NCBI GenBank assembly: GCA_016124735.1
Contig: WGMZ01000018.1
Coordinates: 62,001 to 126,000 of the forward strand
DNA from: Bacteroidota bacterium
GTDB lineage: Bacteria; Bacteroidota; Bacteroidia; UBA8524
Direction of reading: 5' to 3'
Length of the DNA: 64,000 nt
How positions within the stretch are numbered: position 1 is the stretch's first letter; the number at the start of each line of letters is the position of its first letter. Below, piece after piece: positions 1 to 8,967 of the stretch. The notes under the pieces are model-generated. The model ran no database searches. It was not told where the DNA came from and saw only the letters and a program-made list of their open reading frames with translations. Made by a program: the position numbers and the translations under genes.

Positions 1-1
1 T

Positions 2-1495
2 GACCTGGTATATAAAACCACCCGCGAGAAATTCAATGCAGTAATTGAAGAAGTGGTGCGTTTAAGTGAATTGGGCCGTCCGGTGCTGGTAGGTACCACC
101 TCGGTTGAAATTTCAGAATTGCTTTCGCGTATGTTAAATATGCGGAAGATTAAGCACAATGTACTGAACGCAAAACAGCACCAGAGAGAAGCGGATGTGG
201 TTGCGGAAGCTGGACGTTCAGGGGCTGTAACCATAGCCACCAACATGGCGGGACGTGGTACGGATATCAAGCTGGGACCCGGTGTCAAAGATGCCGGTGG
301 TTTGGCAATTATCGGTACGGAACGTCACGATTCTCGTCGGGTCGACCGTCAGTTAAGAGGTCGTTCCGGTCGCCAGGGAGATCCGGGTTCATCCCAATTC
401 TTTGTGTCGCTGGAAGATAACCTGATGCGTCTGTTTGGGTCGGAGAGAATATCCAAGGTGATGGATCGATTCGGTCATAAGGAAGGGGAAGTCATCCAAC
501 ACGGAATGATTTCAAAATCCATCGAAAATGCCCAGAAAAAGGTAGAGCAAAATAACTTCGGCATCCGAAAACGATTGTTGGAATACGACGACGTAATGAA
601 CAGTCAACGCGAAGTCATCTATTCAAAAAGAAGAAATGCGCTATTTGGCGACAAACTTTCTCTGGATTTAAATGCGATGATGTTTGGAATGTGCCAGTCC
701 CTGGCATATGAGTTTCATGGAGCAGGAGATCTGGAAGGGTTGCAATTGGAATTGCTGCGTTTACTGGCCTTTGAATTGTCCATGAGTGAAGAACAATTCA
801 TCGGAATGAAAACAGAAACATTTGCGGAAGAATTGTTCCACCTTGTTTCTGAAGAATATACCCGAAGAAATCAAAGTATTGCAAGACAGGCTCTGCCTGT
901 ATTCCGGGAGGTATTCCAAACCCGGGGCGATACCGTGACAAATATTTCTGTTCCGTTCACCGATGGCAGAAAAGGCTTGCAGGTGATTGTCAATCTGAAA
1001 AAAGCATACGAAACAGAGGGCAGGGAATTGATTAATGCCTTTCAGCGCTCAGTGACATTGGCTATCATAGATGAAGAATGGAAAGAACATCTGCGCGAAA
1101 TGGACGATTTGAAACGTTCGGTACAGCAGGCAGTCTATGAGCAAAAAGATCCGCTTTTGATTTATAAACTGGAAGCATTTAAACTGTTCGAGACCCTGGT
1201 AGACCGACTAAACCGTGATACCATCAGCTTGCTGCTCAAGGGGCATATCATGACGAACGAAGGGCAACAGGAAGTGCGCGATGCAGAGGAAATCCGTCCA
1301 AAGCAGGATATGAGTAAATTGCAGATGAGCAGGGAAGATGATCTTGGGCAGACACAACGTCCGGGAGCTGAACCTCAGCAAGCGCAACGTGTGCCACAGG
1401 CTCCCATAAAGGCAGATTTGAAAGTGGGTCGGAATGATCCATGTCCTTGCGGAAGTGGTAAAAAGTATAAAAATTGCCACGGTAAAGAAGCTTAA
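2..1495 (+). CDS. secA: SecA preprotein translocase ATPase, C-terminal part
   Basis: Motor ATPase that drives unfolded preproteins through SecYEG. Only the last 497 residues are present: the frame is open from base 2 and the N-terminal half lies outside the window. Visible are the second nucleotide-binding domain ([14 protein letters not shown], then [20 protein letters not shown], the helicase motif VI region), the helical scaffold/wing region ([20 protein letters not shown]) and the C-terminal zinc/SecB-binding tail [19 protein letters not shown] with its CxCx8CH ligands. A GTG at 53 is an internal valine, not a start. The stop TAA overlaps the ATG of the next gene by one base, so the two are probably co-translated. 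The call is certain from the motifs. Confidence 0.98.
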   Translation, partial: DLVYKTTREKFNAVIEEVVRLSELGRPVLVGTTSVEISELLSRMLNMRKIKHNVLNAKQHQREADVVAEAGRSGAVTIATNMAGRGTDIKLGPGVKDAGGLAIIGTERHDSRRVDRQLRGRSGRQGDPGSSQFFVSLEDNLMRLFGSERISKVMDRFGHKEGEVIQHGMISKSIENAQKKVEQNNFGIRKRLLEYDDVMNSQREVIYSKRRNALFGDKLSLDLNAMMFGMCQSLAYEFHGAGDLEGLQLELLRLLAFELSMSEEQFIGMKTETFAEELFHLVSEEYTRRNQSIARQALPVFREVFQTRGDTVTNISVPFTDGRKGLQVIVNLKKAYETEGRELINAFQRSVTLAIIDEEWKEHLREMDDLKRSVQQAVYEQKDPLLIYKLEAFKLFETLVDRLNRDTISLLLKGHIMTNEGQQEVRDAEEIRPKQDMSKLQMSREDDLGQTQRPGAEPQQAQRVPQAPIKADLKVGRNDPCPCGSGKKYKNCHGKEA

Positions 1496-2136
1496 TGTCG
1501 GGATTTGCCTCGCATATTGAACTCACCTTGTTAAAACAAACTGCTGTTTGGCAGGATGTGGATGCCCTGCTTTCCACTGCAGCAGAACATCACTATTACG
1601 GGGTTTGTATTTCTCCTTATTTTGTGAAACAGGCGGCGCGCCATATTCGGAAGAAGGGGTGGAAGCAAAAATTGGTTACCGTTATCGGCTTTCCAATGGG
1701 CTATAATTCTGTGAGTGCAAAGGTGGAAGAGATTAAAAAGGCAGTCATGGAAGGTGCGGACGAATTGGACATTGTAGTCAATCTCTCTGCTTTTTTGAGC
1801 AAAGACATGGCAGTCTTGAAAAACGATATTCAAAGCACAATTACTGCGTGTCACCTGCTCAATAAGAAATCGAAGATGATACTGGAAACGGGTGCACTAA
1901 GTGAGAAAGATGTTATAAAACTCGCGGATATCTGTGTAGCGGCAGATACGGATTTTATCAAAACATCGACCGGCTACTATGAAACCGGGGCAGAGTTAAA
2001 TAAAGTAGAGATGCTGCGAAATCATCTGCCTAAAAAAGTCAGGATAAAGGCTTCCGGAGGGATCAAAAGCAGGGAGATGGCTCAGCAATTTCTGGACGCA
2101 GGGGCAGATCGCATCGGAACTTCTAGTATATTGTAA
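1495..2136 (+). CDS. deoC: Deoxyribose-phosphate aldolase
   Basis: Cytosolic class I aldolase that splits 2-deoxyribose 5-phosphate into glyceraldehyde 3-phosphate and acetaldehyde during deoxynucleoside salvage. The 213 residues match the family length. The Schiff-base lysine is K156 in FIKTSTGYYETG. The proton-relay residues are D92 in DELDIVVN and K185 in RIKASGGI, followed by the phosphate-binding GADRIGTSS near the C-terminus. The ATG shares one base with the secA stop, and the stop is followed at once by the next ATG, so the three genes look like one transcript. No other deo genes are seen nearby. Confidence 0.96.
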   Translation: MSGFASHIELTLLKQTAVWQDVDALLSTAAEHHYYGVCISPYFVKQAARHIRKKGWKQKLVTVIGFPMGYNSVSAKVEEIKKAVMEGADELDIVVNLSAFLSKDMAVLKNDIQSTITACHLLNKKSKMILETGALSEKDVIKLADICVAADTDFIKTSTGYYETGAELNKVEMLRNHLPKKVRIKASGGIKSREMAQQFLDAGADRIGTSSIL

Positions 2137-2544
2137 ATGATGAAACGCATAATTCTATTTCTGGCCTTTTTGGGATGCTATCATCTGGGAGCTTCACAAG
2201 TGCAGGATTCCGGCAGCGTGACCATCAAAGCAGACCCCAGAATAGATAAGATCATCCATCGTCGGGCAGAATTTTTCCAGATCGATTCGACACGGCATGG
2301 ATACCGGCTACAAATCCTTTCCGTTACAGATCATAAGGAAGCGATGCTTGAGTTGGAGAATTTCAGATTGAAACATCCGGAGATACCTGTTTACCTCAAA
2401 TACGATTCTCCTAATTTCAAATTGAGAGTAGGCGATTTTTCGGATAAAATAGAGGCGCAGTACTGGTTTGTGAAATTAAGAGATGAGTACCCTCAGTTGT
2501 TTATGGTACCCGATAAAGTCAATCCTAAAAAGATTGGTGATTGA
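2137..2544 (+). CDS. Secreted SPOR-like domain protein
   Basis: A 135-residue protein with an N-terminal signal sequence (MKRIILFLAFLGCYHLGASQ) and a C-terminal segment from about residue 55 to 130 that reads like a SPOR repeat (YRLQILSVTDHKEAMLELEN, then FKLRVGDFSDKIEAQYWFVK). SPOR domains bind denuded septal peptidoglycan; that role here is inferred only from the pattern. The gene begins directly after the deoC stop. Two ATG codons in tandem (2137 and 2140) could both serve as start; the second gives the cleaner signal peptide. The Cys at about residue 14 is not in a good lipobox, so cleavage by signal peptidase I is more likely. Confidence 0.75.
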   Translation: MMKRIILFLAFLGCYHLGASQVQDSGSVTIKADPRIDKIIHRRAEFFQIDSTRHGYRLQILSVTDHKEAMLELENFRLKHPEIPVYLKYDSPNFKLRVGDFSDKIEAQYWFVKLRDEYPQLFMVPDKVNPKKIGD

Positions 2545-2580
2545 TTTTCTAAAACGCTTTTATATCTAATATCTGCATAT

Positions 2581-2588
2581 TATCTTTG
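2581..2588 (+). promoter_or_regulatory. Bacteroidota-type -7 box for rplS
   Basis: TATCTTTG matches the TAnnTTTG -7 element of the primary sigma factor of this phylum. It lies 23 bases before the rplS ATG. The -33 region is only T-rich (no clear TTG at the right distance), so the call rests on the -7 box and position. Confidence 0.45.
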
Positions 2589-2611
2589 CAGTCCTTTTAA
2601 GAAATCGAACA

Positions 2612-2959
2612 ATGGATTTGATCAAATTAGTTGAAGCTGAATTCGCAACCAATACGCAAGTTCCTGAATTTAATGCAGGAGATACGGTAACTGTACATTA
2701 CCGCATTAAAGAAGGAAACAAAGAGCGTATCCAGCAATTTCAGGGTGTAGTGATCCAGCGCAGAAACAGTGGAATGAGTGAAACCTTTACTGTTCGTAAA
2801 GTTTCTAACGGTGTAGGTGTTGAGCGTATTTTCCCGGCCAAAAGCCCTTTTATTGAGAAAGTGGAAGTAAACAAGAGAGGCAAGGTGCGCAGAGCACGTT
2901 TGTTCTACCTCAGAAAACTGACTGGAAAAGCAGCACGTATCAAGGAAAGAAGACACTAA
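2612..2959 (+). CDS. rplS: 50S ribosomal protein L19
   Basis: Ribosomal protein at the 30S-50S interface. The 115 residues match the family, with the typical [55 protein letters not shown] and [13 protein letters not shown] stretches. It stands alone here rather than with rpsP-rimM-trmD, with its own promoter-like box upstream and a strong terminator 28 bases after the stop. Confidence 0.98.
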   Translation: MDLIKLVEAEFATNTQVPEFNAGDTVTVHYRIKEGNKERIQQFQGVVIQRRNSGMSETFTVRKVSNGVGVERIFPAKSPFIEKVEVNKRGKVRRARLFYLRKLTGKAARIKERRH

Positions 2960-2987
2960 GTCGAACGATATATTATCTTTTGCCAAG

Positions 2988-3017
2988 ATCCCGACAGCGA
3001 CCCTGTCGGGATTTTTT
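2988..3017 (+). terminator. Rho-independent terminator of rplS
   Basis: A perfect 10-bp stem (ATCCCGACAG at 2988-2997 with CTGTCGGGAT at 3003-3012), a 5-base loop and a run of six T. It ends the rplS transcript and touches the 3' end of the converging lipoprotein gene. Confidence 0.9.
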
Positions 3018-3750
3018 ATTGATAGTATTTGAACTCTTTCAGAATAAGAGTTTGTGTGCTATCGCCGGAACGCTCCAACAATGCGGTAGTGTTTCCATGA
3101 TCGTCTCTTTCGAGAATTTCTACCCAAACGGTATCCATGGCTCCGCTTGTTTTATCCTGATAAACCCGGTAATTGGGGTCACCGTTTTCTAAAGTGATAT
3201 TGGAAATAAACTGGTTGGCCATAACTGCTTGTTCTGCATATTGTTTGATTTCCGCATTTTTTTCAATGCCGCTTGAAAGATCAATTTCAGTCAGAATAGA
3301 ATAAGCCATTTGGTTCGTGCCCGAAATGTATTTAATTTCCTGGATATGCCTGTCATCAATCCATTCAATGCTGCCTTTGGATGTATCGCCCTCATTTAAT
3401 CTTATTTCTGTCCAACCTGTTTTTCTTGCATTCTCGGAAGTATAGTAATAGTCTATGGCAATACTCTGCTCATCGTACATGCTGCGGTTCATAACGAACT
3501 GCATAAATTCGACATTCCCTTCTTTGTTGTAATCATACAGAGTACGGAAATTGAAATTGGAGCTGTCCAGGTTTCCATCGTAGAACATGTACTTCTTCAT
3601 GATTATTTGTTTCACATTTCCATGGTATCCATAACGTGCCAGGTCATTCAGTTTTGTGGTGTCAGATTCAGGCTCTTGCTTTTCTTTGGGTTTGGATTCA
3701 GAACAAGAAATCAGCAAAGCGACCATCAGGGTCATAGAAAGAAATTTCAT
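3016..3750 (-). CDS. Lipoprotein of unknown function
   Basis: A 244-residue predicted lipoprotein. MKFLSMTLMVALLISC is a typical lipobox signal with the lipidated Cys at position 16, followed by a charged Ser/Lys/Glu linker. The rest (YGYHGNVKQIIMKKYMFYDG, YDYNKEGNVEF, DDHGNTTALLERSGD) has alternating strands with repeated hairpin-like D/N-G turns, reminiscent of RHS/YD-like or MORN-like beta repeats seen in Bacteroidota lipoproteins that track text-like conversion of state; I do not recognise a named family. It lies 48 bases downstream of the LytTR regulator gene on the same strand and may belong to that regulon. Confidence 0.75.
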   Translation of the reverse strand: MKFLSMTLMVALLISCSESKPKEKQEPESDTTKLNDLARYGYHGNVKQIIMKKYMFYDGNLDSSNFNFRTLYDYNKEGNVEFMQFVMNRSMYDEQSIAIDYYYTSENARKTGWTEIRLNEGDTSKGSIEWIDDRHIQEIKYISGTNQMAYSILTEIDLSSGIEKNAEIKQYAEQAVMANQFISNITLENGDPNYRVYQDKTSGAMDTVWVEILERDDHGNTTALLERSGDSTQTLILKEFKYYQ

Positions 3751-3798
3751 ACTATTCGAATTACAGGAAGGGAAGATAAGAAAAGCCGGGGGACTTTA

Positions 3799-4560
3799 TC
3801 AGCCCCTGTCGGCTCTCCCAGGGATTAATGCATGGATCTCTTCTTCAAATTCCTGTTTGCGATGCCTTGATAGTGGAATATTCGTTCCTCCTTCCATCTC
3901 TATTTCCGAGGTGCTGCGTGTAAAGCTTGTCATTCGGTTGAGATTGATAATGTACTTCCGATGCGCTTTGAAAAAAGTAGGGTTTTCCTGAAGCAAGCGC
4001 TCAAAATCAACCAAAGGTTTGCTCACAAGAATATCCTCGCCACTCTCCATCATGATATGGGTATACATGCCATCTGCTTCCAAATAGAGAATATTGTGAA
4101 TCTCTACAAACTGAAAGCCTGTTGAGTTGGGCAATGCAATCCGGGTAAAGGGTTTCTCGAAATGGCTTTTTAGTACTTCAACACGCTTCTTTTTTTCTGA
4201 ACTATTCTTTTCATAACGCACCAGTACCTCATCAATGGCATCCACTGTGGCAGGTTTCAGGATATAGTCGAGTGCAGACAGACGCAGCGCTTGCATCGCA
4301 AATTCGTTGTATGCTGTAACGAAAACGAGTTCGCAGGGAATTTCCTTGCCGGGGTAAAATTCCGCAATTTGAAGACCGTTGTACTTGGGCATTTCAATGT
4401 CAAGGAACAGCAAATCTGGTTTTAACTCATTTACGGCCACGATTGCGTCGGGCAAATTACTCGCCTCAGCCACCACCTCTACTGGATACTGGCTTTGTTC
4501 GAGCAAGTGCCTTAGTAATCTCCTTGCTTTGTCTTCGTCGTCACAAATGATTGCCCGCAT
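3799..4560 (-). CDS. LytTR-family response regulator
   Basis: A 253-residue DNA-binding response regulator. The N-terminal receiver has the acidic pocket at D7/D8, the phosphoacceptor D54 in LFLDIEMPKYNG, the T/K switch residues in FVTAYNEFAMQAL and LDYILKP. From about residue 138 a LytTR DNA-binding domain follows (VEIHNILYLEADGMYTHI, FFKAHRKYIINLNRM, IPLSRHRKQEFEEEI). LytTR proteins bind direct repeats in promoters. It lies 83 bases after the propeller histidine kinase gene and is almost certainly its partner. Confidence 0.93.
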   Translation of the reverse strand: MRAIICDDEDKARRLLRHLLEQSQYPVEVVAEASNLPDAIVAVNELKPDLLFLDIEMPKYNGLQIAEFYPGKEIPCELVFVTAYNEFAMQALRLSALDYILKPATVDAIDEVLVRYEKNSSEKKKRVEVLKSHFEKPFTRIALPNSTGFQFVEIHNILYLEADGMYTHIMMESGEDILVSKPLVDFERLLQENPTFFKAHRKYIINLNRMTSFTRSTSEIEMEGGTNIPLSRHRKQEFEEEIHALIPGRADRG

Positions 4561-4643
4561 AAGGATTAATTTACGAACTTATTTGGCTTTCGGTATACAT
4601 GGAAGGAAAAATGTACGACTGGTTGATTCGGACTTGTGAATGA

Positions 4644-7517
4644 TTACCAGCCATAAATTTTAAGTGTCACCTCCGTTCCTGCCGCCTTTCCATTGGGAAA
4701 TTCAAGGTCATCAATCTCCAGGCTGATGGAATATTTTCCTGAATCATTCAACATACTGATGCGCCGGTTGATGGCTCCGGTAGCAAAAGATTTATGGTTG
4801 CCCGGCCTTGCATTGCGGTATTTCTCGGCCTTTTTCCTTCCAACTCCATTGTCGCGAATCGTACAAATCAATCTGTTATCAATCTCCATAAATTCAATCT
4901 CCAGCCGCTTGATTCCATTTTTGTGCAGCAGTCCGTGTTTCACGGCATTTTCAACAAATGGCTGTAGCAGCATGGTGGGGACCATGATTGTGTAAGGATC
5001 CGCTAGTTTGTCAAGGTTGACCTGATAGCTAAAATCACTGCCAAAGCGAAGCTTTTCTAATTCCAGGTACAGTGAGAGCCATTCGCATTCTTCGGTCAGG
5101 CTAAGCGATTCTTTCTCCGAATTTTCTAAGACTTTGCGCAGGAGAGTGGCGAATTTATTCAGGTAGGTTGCTGCTTCCCTGGTTTCTGAGAATACTATTA
5201 ATTCGTAAATGGAGTTCAGGGAGTTAAAGATGAAATGCGGATTCATCTGTGCTTTCAGCGCGGTAAGTTGTGACTCGATCAGGTTCGTTTTAAGTTCGGC
5301 TCTTTCAAACGCATCTTCCTGCTTCTTCCGAAGCTGACGTATATACAGCAGAAAAAGTATCGCAACCACTGAAACTGTTAAAAAGAAAAGGAGCAGAAGA
5401 AACCAGGTGCTTTGCCAGTACGGGGGATGAATTTCGGTTTTCAGTTGTATGGGTTCAGATGATTGTCCTTTGCTGTCGATCCCCCGAACCCATAATGTGG
5501 TGGCATCTACCGGCAGATTGCTGAGAATAAAATCGGATTGTCCGACTTGCAGATGATTCCATTTTACATTGTCCCAGGAATAACTTAGGGTATACTCGCC
5601 TTTGGAGTAATACGAAAGCAAGGTGAATGTCAATTCCAGTTCGTCGGTCGATTTTAAAACGAGCAGGCTGTCGTGTTGTGCCTCCCCATTTTTATAAATT
5701 GATTCCAGATAAAGTATTGGGGCTGCCTGATTTTTTCTTAAGCTGGATGGAAGCAATTGCAGTCCATTCCCGGTGGCAAGCCATACGGACTTTCCCTGAA
5801 TATGTAAATCGTAAATGATATTGGAACTGAGTCCGTCGCGTGTATCAAACCAGGCCTCACTGCCACTTTTTACATGTATATGAGCAAGGCCTTTTGAAGT
5901 GCCTAACCAGAGCAATTGATTGTGCCATTCCATATGATAAATCTGGGTGCCGGTTTTTTTGGGCGACCAAAACAAATTCATAGTGCCCTGCTCCAATTTG
6001 TAAATTTTTCCAGACATGGTAGCGCAATACAATGTGTTCTCGTTTTCCACCCAGAGCACGTCCTGTACACCTTCATCTGGCAGATAATGGGCAATAACCT
6101 TGTTTTCTTTCAGACAAAAAAGTCCGTCTGAAGCTCCTATCCATATCGTATTGTTCTCTCCTTTGATGACCCGCCTGCACCAGGAATCGATGATACGTTT
6201 CACTCCCCGGTCGTTTCGAAGGCTTGGTCGGATAAAAAGACCTGTAGATGAAGCGATGTAGTACTTGTCTTCTAAAACCAAAAGGTCCTTGATGGCTGGG
6301 AAGGAGGGAGGGAGCGGAACCAAGCGATCCTTGATTACTTCGTTCACAATATTGTTAAAGGCAACATAGACAATGCCCTCGGGAGTACATACCAATGTTG
6401 AAATATCTGCCTGAATAGCACCCCTGATCTCTTTTAGTTCACTTTTTTTATTCACATGGCCAATTCCACCGCTCAAACGTGAATAGTAAATACCTCCATC
6501 TCCATCATCTGCCAGATGGGTAAACTTGTAGGTACTGCCTCCCATCCGGCTGCTTGGAAAAGAGCGAATATTGAAATTGGAACAATAGAGAAGTCCATAG
6601 CCCAAAGTACTAAGCCAGTAATTGCCTTCAGGATCGACCTCAAGGTCGGTGATAGGCAAATCGCGAAACAGCCATTCGGTGCTTTGCTTTTCGATGTCGT
6701 ACACCACCAAACCGTCATAAGCCATAAAATAAAGCTTGCCATCAAGCTCCTGCATATTGGTGAATTTCTTGCCATGCAGCATCTGAGAAAGTTCCTTGTT
6801 CCGGAAATGGGCGAAGGCAGTGTCTTTCAGGTAATACAAATCACCCCGGGTGATATGGCACATCCAGATATTATCTTTGCCTGCTGTGAGGAGATAGCGG
6901 GGCAGAGACGGATCATGTTCAGACTGAACATGCACCGGGTAGGTATGAGATCCTTCTGGAGAAATGGAAATGATTGATTTTTCTGAGATGAACCACATGG
7001 TATCGTGCCGTTGAGCCGCACTTTTTGCATATGAGAAGTCATCTTCATTCAGGCCTTCCGGTGTTTGATCCATCCAGACATTTTTCAATTCGTCGTAGCG
7101 GAAAATGCCCTTATTGCCATAAAGCCAGAGTGCAGAGTCGTAGCCGCACATCAGGTAGGGATAGTTTCGGCTCAAAACCGATTTTGGTACGCCGATATCA
7201 ATCAAACTGTCTCCTTCAAGCTTCAATACTCCGCCCAGGAAATTAATTACAAAGAGTTGGTCTCTGACGGGTGTATATTGCGTCAGGGCCTGGCCCGATC
7301 CAATATTTGGGCTGTACGATTTAAAATGTTGTCCGTCGTATCTAAAAGCCCCGATTTCCGTTCCAAGCCACATGAATCCTTTCGGGTCAAAATAGATCTG
7401 ATAAATCTCGTTGCAAGGGAGGTTGTTCAGGTCGCTTATTTGATGAAATTCGGGAGACTGCGCCTTTAGCAGAGCCTGACTGATTATCAGAAAAAGAATG
7501 AAAATCCGTTGACGCAT
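4644..7517 (-). CDS. Propeller-type LytS-like sensor histidine kinase
   Basis: A 957-residue membrane kinase. After a signal peptide (MRQRIFILFLIISQALLKAQ) comes a long periplasmic region of two-component regulator propeller blades (FMWLGTEIGAFRYDG, YWLSTLGYGLLYCSN, IWIGASDGLFCLKEN, LWLGTSKGLAHIHV), a Y_Y_Y-like Ig domain (YTLSYSWDNVKWNHLQVGQ), one membrane helix (WFLLLLFFLTVSVVAILFLL), a short coiled coil, a His_kinase domain with the phosphoacceptor His near residue 761 in QMNPHFIFNSLNSIY, and a HATPase domain (LLQPFVENAVKHGL, DNGVGRKK). An upstream TTG at 7547 is possible but the ATG at 7517 places the signal peptide at the N-terminus, so I chose it. It pairs with the LytTR regulator downstream. 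Confidence 0.92.
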   Translation of the reverse strand: MRQRIFILFLIISQALLKAQSPEFHQISDLNNLPCNEIYQIYFDPKGFMWLGTEIGAFRYDGQHFKSYSPNIGSGQALTQYTPVRDQLFVINFLGGVLKLEGDSLIDIGVPKSVLSRNYPYLMCGYDSALWLYGNKGIFRYDELKNVWMDQTPEGLNEDDFSYAKSAAQRHDTMWFISEKSIISISPEGSHTYPVHVQSEHDPSLPRYLLTAGKDNIWMCHITRGDLYYLKDTAFAHFRNKELSQMLHGKKFTNMQELDGKLYFMAYDGLVVYDIEKQSTEWLFRDLPITDLEVDPEGNYWLSTLGYGLLYCSNFNIRSFPSSRMGGSTYKFTHLADDGDGGIYYSRLSGGIGHVNKKSELKEIRGAIQADISTLVCTPEGIVYVAFNNIVNEVIKDRLVPLPPSFPAIKDLLVLEDKYYIASSTGLFIRPSLRNDRGVKRIIDSWCRRVIKGENNTIWIGASDGLFCLKENKVIAHYLPDEGVQDVLWVENENTLYCATMSGKIYKLEQGTMNLFWSPKKTGTQIYHMEWHNQLLWLGTSKGLAHIHVKSGSEAWFDTRDGLSSNIIYDLHIQGKSVWLATGNGLQLLPSSLRKNQAAPILYLESIYKNGEAQHDSLLVLKSTDELELTFTLLSYYSKGEYTLSYSWDNVKWNHLQVGQSDFILSNLPVDATTLWVRGIDSKGQSSEPIQLKTEIHPPYWQSTWFLLLLFFLTVSVVAILFLLYIRQLRKKQEDAFERAELKTNLIESQLTALKAQMNPHFIFNSLNSIYELIVFSETREAATYLNKFATLLRKVLENSEKESLSLTEECEWLSLYLELEKLRFGSDFSYQVNLDKLADPYTIMVPTMLLQPFVENAVKHGLLHKNGIKRLEIEFMEIDNRLICTIRDNGVGRKKAEKYRNARPGNHKSFATGAINRRISMLNDSGKYSISLEIDDLEFPNGKAAGTEVTLKIYGW

Positions 7518-7543
7518 TCCCGAATGTAGAAAATATTCTTCAT

Positions 7544-8113
7544 TCAAAAGCGTTCGCTCAGCAATAGCAGCGAGGCACCTAAAGCCATACCGCTAATAAT
7601 CATGTTCCAGGATCGAGGGTTCATCCTCCCGGATTGATGCAGAGCAAAGTAGATGAGAAACAGACAGAGAATAATAACGATTTGGGCCAATTCTATTCCT
7701 GCATTGAAGGAAAATAAAGGAAGCAGGATGCTCTCCTCTCCAATAATTCGCTTGAAATAGCCCGAAAATCCCATTCCATGAATGAGTCCGAAGGAGAATG
7801 CCATTCCGTATTTCCATTGAAGAATTGCTCTACTCTGTTTTTTTGCTATCAGGTTTTGCAGGGCCGTGACAGCGATTGTTGCGGCAATGATTTGTTCTGT
7901 GAAGGAGCCGTTCCATTGGAAGATGTTCATTGCACTCAGAACAAGAGTAAGGGAATGTCCCAATGTAAAGGCTGTAATCAGAATGAGTAATTTCTTCCAT
8001 ACTTTCAGTTCGAACGGAGCACAGAGAGCCATCACGAATAGAGCATGGTCCATTCCTTTCAAGTTCAGAATATGACGAAGACCCAGTTCTAAGTAGCTAG
8101 TAAATTCCGACAT
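7544..8113 (-). CDS. HupE/UreJ-family membrane protein
   Basis: A 189-residue integral membrane protein with about six hydrophobic helices. It carries the histidine motifs of the HupE/UreJ_2 family: GMDHALFV near residue 21, LGHSLTLVLSA near 53 and GLIHGMGFSGYF near 112. Family members are linked to nickel or other metal handling; the substrate here is unknown, and no urease or hydrogenase genes are nearby. It begins 1 base after the DUF192 gene and ends 26 bases before the kinase gene, so these genes are probably one operon. Confidence 0.8.
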   Translation of the reverse strand: MSEFTSYLELGLRHILNLKGMDHALFVMALCAPFELKVWKKLLILITAFTLGHSLTLVLSAMNIFQWNGSFTEQIIAATIAVTALQNLIAKKQSRAILQWKYGMAFSFGLIHGMGFSGYFKRIIGEESILLPLFSFNAGIELAQIVIILCLFLIYFALHQSGRMNPRSWNMIISGMALGASLLLLSERF

Positions 8114-8114
8114 T

Positions 8115-8639
8115 TTACTGGAAACGCGACCAATCGATGGTATCCCCGTTCTTCCAGCCGTATCTGTCGGCTATGCCCGCATTTACTTCCAGAACATATT
8201 TAGCCGGGGCACTGGAAGGAATGGATTTTTCAGAAAAAGGCGTGGTATTTTTCTGAATGGTGACAATTACATTGTCTTCCGATATAAAGATGATATCCAA
8301 GGGGATGATGGTGTTCTTCATCCAGAAGGAGCGCATTTGCATATCGTCAAAAAGGAAGAGCATTCCCTGGTTGGCCTTCATCTTTTTGCGAAACATGAGT
8401 CCAGTGGTTACTTCATACTGGTCGTCGGCCACTTCAATATCCAGCCTGCTCAGTGTATCCAGTTTATTGCTGTTTCTAAAAACGGTCAGGTATCCATCAT
8501 GACGGAACTTTGGTTCCGCTATGCCCTGTGGTTTTGGTTGTTGGATATGATGTGGTTCACGCAGCGCATTATACAGGTAAAATCCGCCAAACATTATCAA
8601 CAGAATGAGAAGGGAAATAGCTATCGACTTGTTTTTCAT
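8115..8639 (-). CDS. DUF192 domain protein, membrane-anchored
   Basis: A 174-residue protein with an N-terminal membrane anchor (SIAISLLILLIMFGGFYLYN) and a DUF192 domain (IEVADDQYEVTTGLMFRKKM, GMLFLFDDMQMRSFWMKNT, IPLDIIFISEDNVIVTI, YVLEVNAGIADRYGWKNGD). The family is widespread and of unknown biochemical role. A longer frame starts at 8708 but would overlap yidD; the ATG at 8639 puts the anchor at the N-terminus and leaves a clean 22-base gap after yidD, so it is preferred. Confidence 0.85.
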   Translation of the reverse strand: MKNKSIAISLLILLIMFGGFYLYNALREPHHIQQPKPQGIAEPKFRHDGYLTVFRNSNKLDTLSRLDIEVADDQYEVTTGLMFRKKMKANQGMLFLFDDMQMRSFWMKNTIIPLDIIFISEDNVIVTIQKNTTPFSEKSIPSSAPAKYVLEVNAGIADRYGWKNGDTIDWSRFQ

Positions 8640-8661
8640 TCCGGGGCAATTTAAGCGATTC

Positions 8662-8898
8662 TTATTTATTTCTTTTCGAGGGATTCGGGGGAACAGGATC
8701 ATGTCCATGTGTTCCCCAGGGGTGGCATTTTGATAAACGTTTCAATCCCATCCACAAACCTTTAAAGGGTCCCCATTCGTCGATTGCCTGCGCGGTATAT
8801 TCAGAGCAAGTCGGCGTGTGCCTGCAGTTCTGACCCAGCATCGGACTGATCAGGTATTGATACAGGCGAATGGGAAGGATGAAAAGGAACTTAATCAT
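8662..8898 (-). CDS. yidD: Membrane protein insertion efficiency factor YidD
   Basis: A 78-residue small protein matching YidD along its length: [20 protein letters not shown], then [20 protein letters not shown] and [16 protein letters not shown] with the conserved Cys residues. It assists YidC-dependent insertion at the inner membrane. It is usually next to rnpA and yidC; here it lies upstream of a DUF192 gene and downstream of fumC, so the usual context is lost. Confidence 0.95.
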   Translation of the reverse strand: MIKFLFILPIRLYQYLISPMLGQNCRHTPTCSEYTAQAIDEWGPFKGLWMGLKRLSKCHPWGTHGHDPVPPNPSKRNK

Positions 8899-8913
8899 AA
8901 GGAAGTGGGTAAA

Positions 8914-8956
8914 TGGCAGTTAGTAAAAGGCTCCAAAAACTTAATACTAACTGCCA
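8914..8956. repeat. 12-bp inverted repeat between yidD and fumC
   Basis: TGGCAGTTAGTA at 8914-8925 and its exact complement TACTAACTGCCA at 8945-8956 are separated by 19 bases. No T-run follows on either strand, so it is not a standard terminator. It could be a structured 3' end for the fumC message or a remnant of a small dispersed repeat. Confidence 0.6.
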
Positions 8957-8967
8957 GCTACTGATTT

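Noticed and set aside
2980-3192. Small plus-strand frame after rplS
   Set aside because: It starts inside the terminator and runs antisense through the lipoprotein gene; no domain or start signal.
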